Assembly: GCA_002702655.1 (NCBI GenBank)
Contig: PABB01000038.1
Location: 1-64,000, forward strand
DNA: 64,000 nucleotides
Direction: 5' to 3'
From: Planctomycetaceae bacterium
Lineage (GTDB): Bacteria; Planctomycetota; Planctomycetia; Pirellulales; Lacipirellulaceae
Part shown: piece by piece, positions 12,404 to 22,088 of the stretch
Layout of the letters: every line of letters starts with the position of its first letter
Numbering within the stretch: position 1 is the stretch's first letter
Translations under genes and position numbers: made by a program
Notes under the pieces: model-generated
The model's database searches: none
What the model was told of the DNA's origin: nothing
Seen by the model: the letters and a program-made list of their open reading frames with translations, nothing else

Positions 12404-13144
12404 ATGGCCGCTTCGTTTGACGCTCGCGCCGATTCCTATGCCGAGGCGGCGGTTGTGCAGCGGGAGTTGGCCGGCTGGCTGGCCGAGTGGCTGGAGCCCG
12501 CCGACGCGACGCGCACGCTGCGAGCGGTCGACCTGGGCGCCGGCGAGGGGTTGTTCACGCGGCAGCTCGTCGGACGGTTCGCGGCCGTGGCCGCGGTGGA
12601 TTTGGCGCCGCGGATGGTGCGGTTGGGGGCCGCGGGTTTGCCGGAGGCGTCCTGGGAAGTGGCCGACGCGTGGCAGTGGGCGCCCGCGGCCGACGCGGCG
12701 GCCGATCGGCTCTACTCGGCGAGCCTGCTGCAGTGGTGCCCCGACCCGGCGAGCGTGCTGCGGCGGTGGCGTGCGGCGGTTGGCCCGGGCGGGCGCATGC
12801 TGCACGGCTTCTACGTGGCGCCGTCGCTGGTGGAGTGGCAATCGCTGCAGCCGAGCCCGCCGCCGTTTACCTGGCGGACGCCGCGGGAGTGGCTCGCCCG
12901 GTTCCGCGCCGCCGGTTGGAAGGTGCTGCGCAGCGAAGTCGACGAGCGGACGTTTCGCTTCCCCGCAGCGATCGACCTGCTGCGGTTCTTTCACCACACC
13001 GGCGTGACGATCCCCGGGCAATTGACCGCCGGGCAAACGCGGTCGATCCTGCGCGAACTCGACCGCCGCCACCCGCCGTGCAACGGCCACGGGGGCGTGC
13101 CGAGCGACTGGACGTTTATGCGCGTCGAGGCGGAGCCGGCGTGA
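12404..13144 (+). CDS. Class I SAM-dependent methyltransferase, BioC-like
   Basis: 246 residues. The SAM-binding core reads VDLGAGEGLFTRQL (about 45-58), followed by AAVDLAPRMV with the acidic ribose-binding residue and a motif-II-like segment ADRLYSASLLQWCPDP (about 100-117). The overall layout and the LQW motif resemble malonyl-ACP O-methyltransferase BioC and related small-molecule methyltransferases. The early MAASFDARADSYAEAAVVQ matches the N-terminal FxxxAxxYxxxAxVQ pattern of BioC (established knowledge). No biotin genes are adjacent, so the name is only a suggestion. It is single-gene, with a palindrome directly after its stop. Confidence 0.75.
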   Translation: MAASFDARADSYAEAAVVQRELAGWLAEWLEPADATRTLRAVDLGAGEGLFTRQLVGRFAAVAAVDLAPRMVRLGAAGLPEASWEVADAWQWAPAADAAADRLYSASLLQWCPDPASVLRRWRAAVGPGGRMLHGFYVAPSLVEWQSLQPSPPPFTWRTPREWLARFRAAGWKVLRSEVDERTFRFPAAIDLLRFFHHTGVTIPGQLTAGQTRSILRELDRRHPPCNGHGGVPSDWTFMRVEAEPA

Positions 13145-13159
13145 CGCGGAGAGCTGCCC

Positions 13160-13229
13160 GGGAGGGCGAGGCTCCTGCCGAGCCGGCGCCGTGTACCCGC
13201 TTCTGGCTCGGCAGGAGCCTCGCCCTCCC
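13160..13229. repeat. Palindrome with 25-bp perfect arms and a conserved 20-base loop
   Basis: Arm 13160-13184 (GGGAGGGCGAGGCTCCTGCC...) pairs perfectly with 13205-13229. The 20-base loop, GGCGCCGTGTACCCGCTTCT, is shared with the element at 33060-33133 at 19 of 20 positions although the arms are unrelated. It lies just downstream of the methyltransferase stop codon. Confidence 0.9.
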
Positions 13230-13299
13230 AGGGGCCCAAAGCAGGTGGTAGAGAGCACGGCTCACAGAGCCGTGGCACAAGGAGGATGCAGGCCGCCGC

Positions 13300-13755
13300 T
13301 CAGGTCTCTTTGTCGAGTTCCTTCTCCAGGTCGCCGATCTTGTCGACGCGGCGTTGGTGGCGGCCCCCTTCGAACTCGGTGGTCATCCAGACGTCGATCA
13401 TCCGCTCGACGGTGCGGGGGCTGAGCATGTCGGCCGACAGGCACAGCACGTTCAGGTCGTTGTGCCGGCGGCTGATCTCGGCGGTCACTTCGTCGGTGCA
13501 GGTGGCCGCGCGGACGTGCGGGTACTTGTTGGCGGTGATGGCCATGCCGATGCCGGTGCCGCAGATCAGCACGCCGCGATCGACGGCCCCCTCGCTGACC
13601 TTCTTGGCCACGAGTCTGGCAAAGTCGGGGTAGTCGGCGCTTTCGGTCGTGCGAGCGCCTTCGTCTTCGACCTGGTGGCCCGATTTGCGCAGGTAGTCGG
13701 CGATCTGTTCCTTCAGGTGGAACCCGCGGTGGTCGCTGCCGATGGAAACTCGCAT
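13300..13755 (-). CDS. rpiB: Ribose-5-phosphate isomerase B
   Basis: A 151-residue enzyme of the RpiB/LacAB family that interconverts ribose 5-phosphate and ribulose 5-phosphate in the pentose phosphate pathway. The diagnostic N-terminus SIGSDHRGFHLKEQI is present with the phosphate-binding His/Arg. GVLICGTGIGMAITANK (about 62-78) contains the catalytic Cys region, and RRHNDLNVLCLSADML follows. Length is typical. It precedes no other sugar-phosphate gene. The next minus-strand gene upstream is the Sua5-phosphatase fusion, 78 bp away, and co-transcription is possible. Confidence 0.95.
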   Translation of the reverse strand: MRVSIGSDHRGFHLKEQIADYLRKSGHQVEDEGARTTESADYPDFARLVAKKVSEGAVDRGVLICGTGIGMAITANKYPHVRAATCTDEVTAEISRRHNDLNVLCLSADMLSPRTVERMIDVWMTTEFEGGRHQRRVDKIGDLEKELDKET

Positions 13756-13833
13756 GGTGGTTGATCCGTACTTTCGTGGAACGTTGTCGGGGGCTTCGCG
13801 GGAACAGCAGAACTGTCCGCGCGACAGCGTGTC

Positions 13834-14955
13834 CTAGTTGAACTCAATTTCTGCGACGCGCTGTCGCAGGGCCGCCTCGATCTGGGCGGCGCATTGTTGG
13901 TACACCTGCAGCGGCCCGCCGATCGGATCGGCGATGTCGCCGCCGTCGGCCCGCAGCGTGTGGGTCCGCTGCGCGACCTCGGGCCACCGCCGCAAAATCG
14001 CGTTGCGATGGGCCGCGGTCAGCGTGAGCAACAGGTCCGCATGGTGGGCCAACTTGTCGGTCAGCGGCTGCGATTGGTGGCAGGCGATGTCCAGGCCCTG
14101 GGTCTTCATGACCTCGACCGCCTCGGCCGCCGCCGGTCCGCCGGCCGCCGCCGCGATCCCCGCCGACGCGATCGTCACGCCCCGGCTTTCCAGGTCGTCG
14201 ACAGTGCAGCCGAGTTTTTCGGCCGCCATCTTCCTGAGCATCGCCTCGGCCATGGGGCTGCGACACGTGTTGCCGGTGCACACAATCACAATCAACATGC
14301 TCGCTAGCCTATCTAATGTCTCGCGGGAGACGACCCCCTCGCGGAGACATTCGACGCCATCGGCGGTGGCCCGCACGACCGTGGACGCCTGGCCGTAGTG
14401 ACACGGGCCGTCGTCCAGCACGAGCCCCACGTCGTCGCCCAGGTGTTTCATGGCGTCTTGGGCGGTGGTCGCGGCGGGCTCGCCGCTGCGATTGGCGCTG
14501 GTCAACGCGATGGGACCGGCGATCATTTGCAGCACGTCGAGCACCGCCCAGTGGGCCGGCACGCGCAGGCCGACTTCCCCCGCGGGGGAAACGCCCTGCT
14601 GCACGCGCTCGGGCAACTGCCTGACGAGGCTCGCGGGGCCGTGCTCAACCACCAGGGTCACGGGGCCCGGCCAGCAGCGTCGCGCCAATCGTTCGGCCCG
14701 CCGGTTCAGCCCGGGGGCGTAGTCCAGCGCGTCCTCGACGCCGCGGATGGCGAGCGCCAGGGGGGTCCGCTCGTCGCGGCCCTTCACCTCGTAAATGCGC
14801 TGCACCGCGGCGCCGGAGCGGCCCAGAGCGGCGAGTCCGTAGACCGTTTCGGTGGGGAACACGACCAGCTTGCCCTCGGAAAGCGTTTGCACGGCCCGGT
14901 GGACAACGTCGCGGCTATCGTCCGCCTTGCGAAGGTTGATGACCACAGGCGGCAT
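13834..14955 (-). CDS. Fusion of Sua5/YrdC (TsaC-like) with low-molecular-weight protein phosphatase
   Basis: 373 residues with two domains in one frame. Residues 10-215 form the Sua5/YciO/YrdC fold (FPTETVYGLAALG at 33-45, ALTSANRSGEPA at 150-161, STVVRA at 191-196), which makes threonylcarbamoyl-AMP for the t6A modification of tRNA. Residues 220-373 are a low-molecular-weight tyrosine phosphatase: CTGNTCR (Cys226 to Arg232) is the CX5R loop, followed by SPMAEAML, and ADPIGGPLQVYQ supplies the aspartic general acid near the C-terminus. No stop, frameshift or clear linker separates them. The second half could start alone at Met220. Coupling of tRNA modification to phosphatase or arsenate-reductase chemistry is unexplained. 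Confidence 0.9.
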   Translation of the reverse strand: MPPVVINLRKADDSRDVVHRAVQTLSEGKLVVFPTETVYGLAALGRSGAAVQRIYEVKGRDERTPLALAIRGVEDALDYAPGLNRRAERLARRCWPGPVTLVVEHGPASLVRQLPERVQQGVSPAGEVGLRVPAHWAVLDVLQMIAGPIALTSANRSGEPAATTAQDAMKHLGDDVGLVLDDGPCHYGQASTVVRATADGVECLREGVVSRETLDRLASMLIVIVCTGNTCRSPMAEAMLRKMAAEKLGCTVDDLESRGVTIASAGIAAAAGGPAAAEAVEVMKTQGLDIACHQSQPLTDKLAHHADLLLTLTAAHRNAILRRWPEVAQRTHTLRADGGDIADPIGGPLQVYQQCAAQIEAALRQRVAEIEFN

Positions 14956-15234
14956 GGACGAGCAAGCGTTTCGACGGGGCGGGCCGCGGGTGACAGAGCG
15001 CGGGCGGCGGGCAACAATATTTGCAGCGAGCAGACCGCGTCAGTGACGAGGGCGGTCCCGCAACGCATGGAGGTCACGGCGAGGATCCGATCCGGCAGAG
15101 CGGGCGAGGTTGCTTGCACCGCGGCCGGCGATGTCCGCCAAGCCCTGGATATTAGCGCTGCTCGCCCCGTTGGTCAACCGGTCTGTCTCCCGCCCGCGAG
15201 GTGGAAGTTGCTTTCTCGCATCACGTTACGACAA

Positions 15235-16176
15235 ATGCACGAAACCGCGTCGCGGGCCGCGTGGGCCGGTGGCCTGCTGCTGGCCGTCGGATTGGCAACG
15301 GGCTGCCGCGATAACGGCGATGGCGCGGCGGCGCCCGACCTCATCTGGGGCAAGCAGGGACTGCTCGACGGGCAGTTCCAGAAGCCGCGGGCCGCAGCCA
15401 TCGACGCGGACGATCGGCTGTACATCGTCGACATGACAGCCCGTATTCAGGTGTTCGACGCCGACGGGCAATTCCTCCGCAGTTGGCGCACCCCTGTGAG
15501 CGAGAACGGCCGCCCGTCGGGCCTCACCTTCGCCCGCGACGGCCGACTGATGGTCGCCGACACGCACTACTACCAGGTGCTGTTCTACACGCCCGAGGGG
15601 GAATTGCTCGAAGAGGACGCCATCGGCGGCGAGTCGGGGCAGGAGCCGGGCCAGTTCGGGTTCGTCACCGACGCGGTCGAGGACAGCCAGGGCAATTTCT
15701 ACGTCGCGGAGTACGGCGACAACGACCGCGTGCAAAAATTCTCGCCCGCGGGCGAGTTCCTGCTGCAGTGGGGCGGGCACGGGGACGAGCCGGGCCAGTT
15801 CCGCCGGCCGCAGAATCTGGCGATCGACGAGCGCGACCGCGTATGGGTCGTCGACGCCTGCAACCACCGCGTGCAGATCTTCGACGGCGAGGGCGAGCTG
15901 CTGGAAATGTGGGGCGAGTCGGGCGACGCTCCCGGGCAGCTGTACTACCCGTACGATCTGGTGCTCGACGGCCAGGGGCACGTATACATCTGCGAGTACG
16001 GCAATCACCGCGTGCAGAAATTCACGCTGGACGGCAAGTCGCTGGGCGTCTGGGGCACGCACGGCCGCGGGCCCGGCGAGTTGCACAATCCCTGGGCCCT
16101 GGTCCGCGACAGCGCAGGGCGGCTGCACGTGATCGACAGCATGAACCACCGCGTGCAGCGCGTCGCGGGGTTCTGA
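15235..16176 (+). CDS. NHL-repeat lipoprotein
   Basis: 313 residues from ATG 15235. The N-terminus has a lipoprotein signal (hydrophobic AGGLLLAVGLATGC, lipobox LATGC with Cys about 25), so the protein is predicted to be lipid-anchored outside the inner membrane. The rest is a beta-propeller of about five or six NHL repeats, each with a DGRLYIVD- or GNFYVAEYG-like strand and an NHRVQ(I/K)F turn (three very clear copies: CNHRVQIF, GNHRVQKF, MNHRVQRV). NHL propellers bind proteins, peptides or nucleic acids. The long frame starting at 14398 is antisense to the Sua5 fusion and is not used. No catalytic residues are evident. Confidence 0.85.
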   Translation: MHETASRAAWAGGLLLAVGLATGCRDNGDGAAAPDLIWGKQGLLDGQFQKPRAAAIDADDRLYIVDMTARIQVFDADGQFLRSWRTPVSENGRPSGLTFARDGRLMVADTHYYQVLFYTPEGELLEEDAIGGESGQEPGQFGFVTDAVEDSQGNFYVAEYGDNDRVQKFSPAGEFLLQWGGHGDEPGQFRRPQNLAIDERDRVWVVDACNHRVQIFDGEGELLEMWGESGDAPGQLYYPYDLVLDGQGHVYICEYGNHRVQKFTLDGKSLGVWGTHGRGPGELHNPWALVRDSAGRLHVIDSMNHRVQRVAGF

Positions 16177-16343
16177 GGACGTGGGATGTGGGATAGTTGA
16201 TGTGCCGGAGCGAGCGACGGGCTTTCGGCTATCGGCCGTCAGCTATCAGCCAGAGAGGTGCGCGGTCGATTCGCGTCGACTGGCAGCGGCCGCTTAGCCG
16301 CGACTTGGCATAGTCGCCGGCGGCCTTGCCGAATGGCTGCGGC

Positions 16344-17975
16344 TCAGTATGCCCCGCGGGTGAACAGCACGGTGTTCACGGTGCGGGCCAGCAGATACAG
16401 GTCGAGCCAGGGCGACCAATGGTGGACGTAGTACACGTCCAACTGGACCCGCTCTTCGTAGGTCGTGTCGTTGCGACCGCAGACCTGCCACAGGCCGGTC
16501 ATCCCCGGCAGCACGTTGCAGAACGTCTCGAAGTGCTCGCCGTATTTGGGGATCTCTTCGTCGACGATCGGCCGGGGTCCGACGGCGCTCATTTCGCCGC
16601 GGAGCACGTTCCACACCTGCGGCAGCTCGTCGATGCTCCACTTGCGCATCCACTTGCCCAGCGGCGTGACGCGGGGGTCGTTTTTGAGCTTGTGGTCGCG
16701 TTCCCACTCTTCGCGCAGTTCGGGGTGCTTCTGGAGGTAATCATGAATTGCCTTGTCGGCGTTGGCGACCATGGTGCGGAACTTCCACGCCTTGAACCGC
16801 GTATTGCCGCGGCCGACGCGCTGGTGGCCGTAGAAGATCGGCCCCGGCGAGGTGATCTTGATGGCGACGCTCAGCGCCAAGAACAGCGGCGCCAGCAACA
16901 GGCCTGCGGCGATGGAAATCACCAAATCCATGCCTCTTTTGACCAACTGCGGGATGGGCAACTGCAGGTGCTGGTCGATCTGGAACCCAGCCAGACCTTC
17001 GTCCATTTCGTGGCGGTTCCAGTGATCGGGAATGCCGGTCAGCTTCGACACGACGAACACATGCGGCACATTGCCCAGGTACTTGTCGACGGCTTCGGTC
17101 ACGCGGGCGCCTTCGTCGAGCGAATCGACATACACGGCCCAGTAAGCATGCTTGTCGGCGGCAATCTGCCGGGCCTCGTCCCACGAGCCCAGGAAGTTGG
17201 CCGTGTTGTCGTCCAGTTCCAAGGCGTGCGGGTCGGTGATCACGCCCAGCGAACGCAGCCCCAAGCGGCGGTTGTCATTGAGCCACTGATGCACGCCGAA
17301 CGCCGTGGCGTCGTGTCCGCAAATGATGGCCGGGAATCCCCACCAATCGGTCTGGGCACAGAGCCTGCGCATCATGCTGCGGAAGATGGGGGCGAACAGC
17401 ACGCACACGCCATAGGCCACGGCCAGGAAGACCAGCCGCTCGAGCATCCAGTCGGAACTGCCGGGTCGAAAGCGGGCGGCGGTGATCAGCGCCACGATCG
17501 TGGCCGAGATAGTGAGCCGGCGAATTTCATCGACCAACCCGAGCCGCGTACCGGGGTACAGTCCCAGCACGGCGTTGATGAGCACGAACGAGGTCGCGAC
17601 GGCCGGGTACCAGACAATGGCTCGCGAAGTGGGGTCCGCCGGGTTCAGCCATTGCAGCCCCAGCAACGTACACACGCTGACGGCGAAAACCAGCACCAGC
17701 AAATCGGCCGCCAGCAGCGGCAAGGCCGTCAGCGTCAACTGACGCAAATAGGCAAACGAGCCGTCTTCGCGCGGTTCTGGCATGCGGACGCGGCCCCGGA
17801 CGCGCTCGGAATACTTGGGCGTACTGAGCTGACTGCGGTGGGTGCCGCGAAGCGAGATTTCCGACGGCGACGCATCCGGGGCGTCGGACGCCACGGCGGG
17901 CGTCGCCTGCTCGGCAGTGCGGGCGGCAGCCAGCGAACCGCTGGCGCCGGGATCATAATCCTCGGACAACGACAT
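16344..17975 (-). CDS. Polyprenyl glycosylphosphotransferase, WbaP-type initiating sugar transferase
   Basis: A 543-residue membrane enzyme that starts exopolysaccharide synthesis by moving a sugar-1-phosphate from UDP-sugar to undecaprenyl phosphate. After a soluble N-terminus come four or five membrane helices (about 75-240), a CoA-binding-like/DUF domain (240-355) and the C-terminal bacterial sugar-transferase domain from about 360: KRGMDLVISIAAGLLLAP, RVGRGNTRFKAWKFRTM, KWSIDELPQVWNVLRGEMS, VGPRP and PGMTGLWQVCGRN. ATG 17975 is preferred over TTG 18008. It is transcribed away from the fcl-gmd cluster across a 1-kb gap, and is taken as the initiating enzyme of that locus. Confidence 0.92.
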   Translation of the reverse strand: MSLSEDYDPGASGSLAAARTAEQATPAVASDAPDASPSEISLRGTHRSQLSTPKYSERVRGRVRMPEPREDGSFAYLRQLTLTALPLLAADLLVLVFAVSVCTLLGLQWLNPADPTSRAIVWYPAVATSFVLINAVLGLYPGTRLGLVDEIRRLTISATIVALITAARFRPGSSDWMLERLVFLAVAYGVCVLFAPIFRSMMRRLCAQTDWWGFPAIICGHDATAFGVHQWLNDNRRLGLRSLGVITDPHALELDDNTANFLGSWDEARQIAADKHAYWAVYVDSLDEGARVTEAVDKYLGNVPHVFVVSKLTGIPDHWNRHEMDEGLAGFQIDQHLQLPIPQLVKRGMDLVISIAAGLLLAPLFLALSVAIKITSPGPIFYGHQRVGRGNTRFKAWKFRTMVANADKAIHDYLQKHPELREEWERDHKLKNDPRVTPLGKWMRKWSIDELPQVWNVLRGEMSAVGPRPIVDEEIPKYGEHFETFCNVLPGMTGLWQVCGRNDTTYEERVQLDVYYVHHWSPWLDLYLLARTVNTVLFTRGAY

Positions 17976-18984
17976 CTCGACAATCCGTGGTGTGCTATCG
18001 TGGTGCAAAATCTCGACAGGACTTCAATCGCAGCGGTCGTCGTTGCGATTGAAACGCCGTTTCGGCGATCCGGCCCTGGATCGAGATTGGCGGGAGCGAC
18101 TGCTTTGCTGGCGCCGATCGTCTCGGCTAGCAACCCGCTCGCTCCGGCTCTTCGATTCGTCCCGGAGCAACTGGCATACCTAAGCAGTCTTCGGCGTCGC
18201 CGTCATAACCCGGCTGCCACTGGACAGCGCGTACGGCTCGACCGATTTCGCCGGCCTCAATCCCGCACAGCACGACGAAGTTCACTGGTGGAGCGCCCCC
18301 TGAACCACGAGACCCGATCGGCGGCTCGCCGCTGGAAATCCCTGTCAGCAGCGAGTCAATCGGGCAGTTTGTCAGCTCCGGGCGCATCGTATTCCAGTTA
18401 CACAACCCTGTCAAACAGGCTCGCGGCGCGGCGGGTCCGGTTGTAGCGACCGGGTCGAGTCGCCGGGCCATCGAGGGCGCAATTGGGCGAATTCGACGCA
18501 CGTCGGAAGCGCTTAGCCGGCGTCGCGGCGGGTTGTCATTTCTCCACCGAGCGTTGAGAAAATTCCACAGACAGCGCGACGACCGGGTCGGCCCGCTCGT
18601 AACGATCGCAACGGAAATGGCGGCGCGCGGCGCCCGCCGACGTTGCGTTGCCGCCACACGCATGTTGCCGCATGGCGACGCGCCGCCGGTTGATCGCCGC
18701 ACCCCGACGGCAGCACCGGCCGTTTCTTCAGCATTTCACGGCGTCCGTCGCTGTCAGCGAGCTTGCCCCGGCCGCTTGGCGCCGATCCTGCAACAGGGCA
18801 GGTCCGTCGGCCCCGAGCCGGTCGCCCCTCCCGATGCGGCCCGGCGCCAAACCGTCCCCTTCCCAGGCGACATCGTCTACAATAAATGGCTTGGCCTCCT
18901 CCTGATGGGGGGTCGCCCCTTTTCCTCCTTCCCCGCCAACTCCCCCGACGCTAGCCGCCCGCCTTCGCACCTCGCCGCATAGCT
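17976..18984. other. 1-kb divergent intergenic region, no gene seen
   Basis: A 1-kb stretch separates the initiating transferase from fcl. Frames here show no recognisable motif and no consistent codon bias, including the minus-strand frame at 18127-18702. A TACAAT box at 18878-18883 might be a -10 element for the fcl operon; the -35 position is poor. It may hold the control region of the polysaccharide locus, but I see no operator or riboswitch. Confidence 0.45.
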
Positions 18985-19932
18985 ATGATCGATCGTGACG
19001 CACCCATTTACGTTTCCGGCCACCGCGGCATGGTGGGCTCGGCCGTCGTGCGACGCCTGCAGCGGGACGGCTTCGGGCAGGTGCTCACGGCCACCCGGCA
19101 GGAAGTTGACCTGCGCGACCAGGACGCGGTGGACGCATGGTTCGACGCCCACCGTCCCCAGTACGTCCTCCACGTGGCGGGGACCGTCGGCGGCATTCAC
19201 GCCAACGCGTCGCGGCCGGCGGACTTCCTGTACGACAACATCCTGATTCACGCCACCGTGCTGCGAGCCGCTTGGCGCACCGGCGTCGAAAAGCTGCTGT
19301 ACCTAGGCAGCAGTTGCATCTATCCCCGCGACTGTCCGCAGCCCATCAAAGAAGAGTATCTGATGACCGGGCCGCTGGAGCGGACCAACGACGCCTACGC
19401 CATCGCCAAGATCTCGGGGCTGATGTCGTGCGAAGCCTACCGCCGGCAGCATGGCTGCAACTTCATCAGCGCGATGCCGACCAACTTGTACGGCCCCAAT
19501 GACAACTTCGATCTGCAGGGCTCGCACGTGTTGCCGGCGCTGGTGCGCAAGTTCCACGAGTGCCGCAACTCCGCCGACGGCAAGGTCGTGATCTGGGGCA
19601 CCGGCACGCCGCGACGCGAGTTCCTGCACGTCGACGACCTGGCCGACGCCTGCTTGTTCCTGATGGACCAGTACGAATCGGAGCAAACCATCAACGTCGG
19701 CACGGGCAAGGACCTGCCGATCGCCGAATTGGCCGAAACGATCCGTTCGATCGTCTGCCCCTCGGCCGCGTTGGAGTACGACGCCAGCATGCCCGACGGC
19801 ACGCCGCGGAAGTTGCTCGACGTGACGCGGCTCCACGAGCTGGGCTGGACGCACGGCATCGAACTTCGCGACGGGATTGCCTCGACCTACGAGTGGTTCT
19901 GCGAGCACGAAGCCGCGGCGACCGCCACCTGA
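18985..19932 (+). CDS. fcl: GDP-L-fucose synthase
   Basis: A 315-residue short-chain dehydrogenase/reductase that epimerises and reduces GDP-4-keto-6-deoxymannose to GDP-L-fucose with NADPH. Features: [14 protein letters not shown] (nucleotide-binding loop, about 12-25), [29 protein letters not shown] with the catalytic Ser, the YxxxK pair in YAIAKISG (about 138-145), [12 protein letters not shown], and [18 protein letters not shown]. All are standard for the Fcl/WcaG family and the length is normal. It is followed 93 bp later by gmd, which makes its substrate; the two form the GDP-fucose branch of this locus. Confidence 0.95.
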   Translation: MIDRDAPIYVSGHRGMVGSAVVRRLQRDGFGQVLTATRQEVDLRDQDAVDAWFDAHRPQYVLHVAGTVGGIHANASRPADFLYDNILIHATVLRAAWRTGVEKLLYLGSSCIYPRDCPQPIKEEYLMTGPLERTNDAYAIAKISGLMSCEAYRRQHGCNFISAMPTNLYGPNDNFDLQGSHVLPALVRKFHECRNSADGKVVIWGTGTPRREFLHVDDLADACLFLMDQYESEQTINVGTGKDLPIAELAETIRSIVCPSAALEYDASMPDGTPRKLLDVTRLHELGWTHGIELRDGIASTYEWFCEHEAAATAT

Positions 19933-20025
19933 ACACCACCGCCAATCAACTTCTCGCGCCGGCCCCCGCGCCGCGCGGCGACCATCAACTCAACCAGTCA
20001 GACTGAACCCGACGAGACCCAGCGC

Positions 20026-21111
20026 ATGTCCAACGCATCTGCCCGCAAGAAAGCCCTGATCACCGGCATCACCGGTCAAGACGGCTCGTACCTGACCGAG
20101 CTGCTGCTGAGCAAGGGCTACGAAGTCTGGGGCATCATCCGCCGCAGCTCGTCGTTCAACACCGAGCGGATCGATCACCTGTATCAGGATCCGCACGAGC
20201 AAGACGTGCGGCTGCACCTGTGCTACGGCGACCTGGGCGACGCGTCGAGCATCAACAACTTGCTGAAGAAGATCCGCCCCGACGAGATCTACAACCTGGC
20301 CGCGCAGTCGCACGTGAAGGTGTCGTTCGACATCCCCGAGTACACCGGCGACGTGACCGGGCTGGGTTGCACGCGCATCCTGGAGGCGATGCGGGAATTG
20401 GACCTCGACGCCCGGTTCTACCAGGCATCGTCGTCGGAACTGTACGGCAAAGTCGTCGAAACGCCGCAGACGGAAACCACGCCGTTCTACCCCCGCAGCC
20501 CCTACGCGGCGGCCAAGGCGTATGCGTTCTACATCACCCGCAACTACCGCGAGTCGTACGGCATGTTCGCGGTGAACGGGATCCTGTTCAATCACGAATC
20601 GCCCCGTCGCGGCGAAACGTTCGTCACCCGCAAGATCAGCCGCGCGGCCGCTCGCATCAAGGCGGGCATGCAGGACTGCTTGTACCTGGGCAACCTCGAT
20701 GCGAAGCGCGACTGGGGATTCGCCGGCGACTACGTCGAAGCCATGTGGCTGATGCTGCAGGCTGACAAGCCGGATGACTACGTCGTGGCGACGGGGGAGA
20801 CCTACTCGGTCCGCGACTTCTGCGATTACTGCTTCGACGATCTCGACCTGCCGCTCACCTGGCAGGGCGAAGGGGTCGACGAGGTCGGCGTCGACGCGAC
20901 CGGGCGCGTGGTCGTGCGGATCGACCCGCGCTACTTCCGCCCCGCCGAGGTCGACCTGCTGCTGGGCGACCCCAGCAAGGCTCGCAACGAGCTGGGCTGG
21001 TCGCCGAAGGTGAGCACCCGCGAACTGGCCACGATGATGGTCCGCCACGACCTGGACCTCGCCGAGCAGGAAGCCCATCGCAACAACTTCATCGCGTCGC
21101 GGGCCCAGTGA
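20026..21111 (+). CDS. gmd: GDP-mannose 4,6-dehydratase
   Basis: 361 residues. The enzyme converts GDP-D-mannose to GDP-4-keto-6-deoxy-D-mannose, the first step of GDP-L-fucose synthesis. It has the NADP-binding loop [17 protein letters not shown] (about 14-30), [27 protein letters not shown], the catalytic YAAAK motif in [13 protein letters not shown], and [16 protein letters not shown], which is diagnostic for Gmd. [16 protein letters not shown] also fits. It sits between fcl and a glycosyltransferase on the same strand. Length matches the family. Confidence 0.97.
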   Translation: MSNASARKKALITGITGQDGSYLTELLLSKGYEVWGIIRRSSSFNTERIDHLYQDPHEQDVRLHLCYGDLGDASSINNLLKKIRPDEIYNLAAQSHVKVSFDIPEYTGDVTGLGCTRILEAMRELDLDARFYQASSSELYGKVVETPQTETTPFYPRSPYAAAKAYAFYITRNYRESYGMFAVNGILFNHESPRRGETFVTRKISRAAARIKAGMQDCLYLGNLDAKRDWGFAGDYVEAMWLMLQADKPDDYVVATGETYSVRDFCDYCFDDLDLPLTWQGEGVDEVGVDATGRVVVRIDPRYFRPAEVDLLLGDPSKARNELGWSPKVSTRELATMMVRHDLDLAEQEAHRNNFIASRAQ

Positions 21112-21196
21112 TCTGCGTCGCACGCCGAAGTCACCGGCTGTTTAGCCTCCACCGTTCTCCACGAGCCGTCCTTCCGCTAAGACGACCTACGCGTTC

Positions 21197-22009
21197 ATGC
21201 CGTCTCACACCTTCAGCATCGTGACGATTTCGTTCAATCAGGCGCAATATCTGCGCGCCACGATTGATTCGGTGTTGGAGCAAAAGGACGCCAACGTGCA
21301 GTACATCGTGGTCGACCCGGGGTCGACCGACGGCAGTCGCGAATTGATCGAGTCGTACGGCGACGCGATCGACGTGCGGCTGTTCGAGCCGGACAAGGGC
21401 CCCGGCGACGGACTCAACAAGGGCTTCGCCCACGCCACCGGCGAGATCCTCGGCTACCTGAACTCCGACGACGTGCTGCTGCCCGGCGCGCTGGACGTGA
21501 TCGACCAGGCGTTTACGAAGCACCCAAGCGCCGACGTGATCTGCGGCCACTCGAACATCATCGACGCCCAGGGGAACTTCATCCGCGAGAGCTACTCCGA
21601 CCCGTTCCGGATCAATCCCGTGCTGTATCGCGCCGGCTGCATCATGCAGCCGTCGACGTTTTTCACGCGGGAGATTTTCGAGAAGACCGACGGCTTCAAT
21701 CCCAACAACCGTTTCGATTGGGACGCGGAGTTGTTCGTCGACATGAAAGCGGCCGGCGCCAAGTTTGTCCGCATCAACAAGTTCCTCAGCGGCTATCGCA
21801 TCTACCCGTCGACGGTCACGGCCGAGCGGCGCGTGCGGATGATCGTGGAACCGAAGGCCCGCGAGTTGTTCGAGCAGAAGCGCAACCGCCCCTGGCAGTG
21901 GTACGACCACCCGCGGCGGTGGGCCTACCTGGTCATGAAATACCTGCGCGAACCGCGTTGGATCCGCGAGCGGTTGTTCCGCGGGCGCGTGGCCGGCCGG
22001 TTCAAGTAA
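21197..22009 (+). CDS. Family 2 glycosyltransferase
   Basis: 270 residues, a GT-A fold inverting transferase. [21 protein letters not shown] opens the nucleotide-sugar domain. [16 protein letters not shown] and [27 protein letters not shown] contain the DxD-like metal site (about 92-95), and [17 protein letters not shown] follows. No membrane segment is present except a possible amphipathic tail, so it acts at the cytoplasmic face on the lipid-linked repeat unit. The donor sugar is unknown. It is 85 bp downstream of gmd and 79 bp before the epimerase gene. Confidence 0.88.
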   Translation: MPSHTFSIVTISFNQAQYLRATIDSVLEQKDANVQYIVVDPGSTDGSRELIESYGDAIDVRLFEPDKGPGDGLNKGFAHATGEILGYLNSDDVLLPGALDVIDQAFTKHPSADVICGHSNIIDAQGNFIRESYSDPFRINPVLYRAGCIMQPSTFFTREIFEKTDGFNPNNRFDWDAELFVDMKAAGAKFVRINKFLSGYRIYPSTVTAERRVRMIVEPKARELFEQKRNRPWQWYDHPRRWAYLVMKYLREPRWIRERLFRGRVAGRFK

Positions 22010-22088
22010 GTCCCGTCCCCCGCCCCAGTCCCATCAATCCCACCTTGTCCGGCGTCTTCTCGCCGCCTTGTTTGCAGAGCAATTGAGC

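Noticed and set aside
14398-15234. N-terminal extension of the NHL lipoprotein
   Set aside because: It overlaps the Sua5-phosphatase fusion antisense; a proper lipoprotein signal begins at 15235.
18127-18702. Minus-strand 191-residue frame in the 1-kb gap before fcl
   Set aside because: No motif, uneven composition and no ribosome binding site; treated as non-coding.
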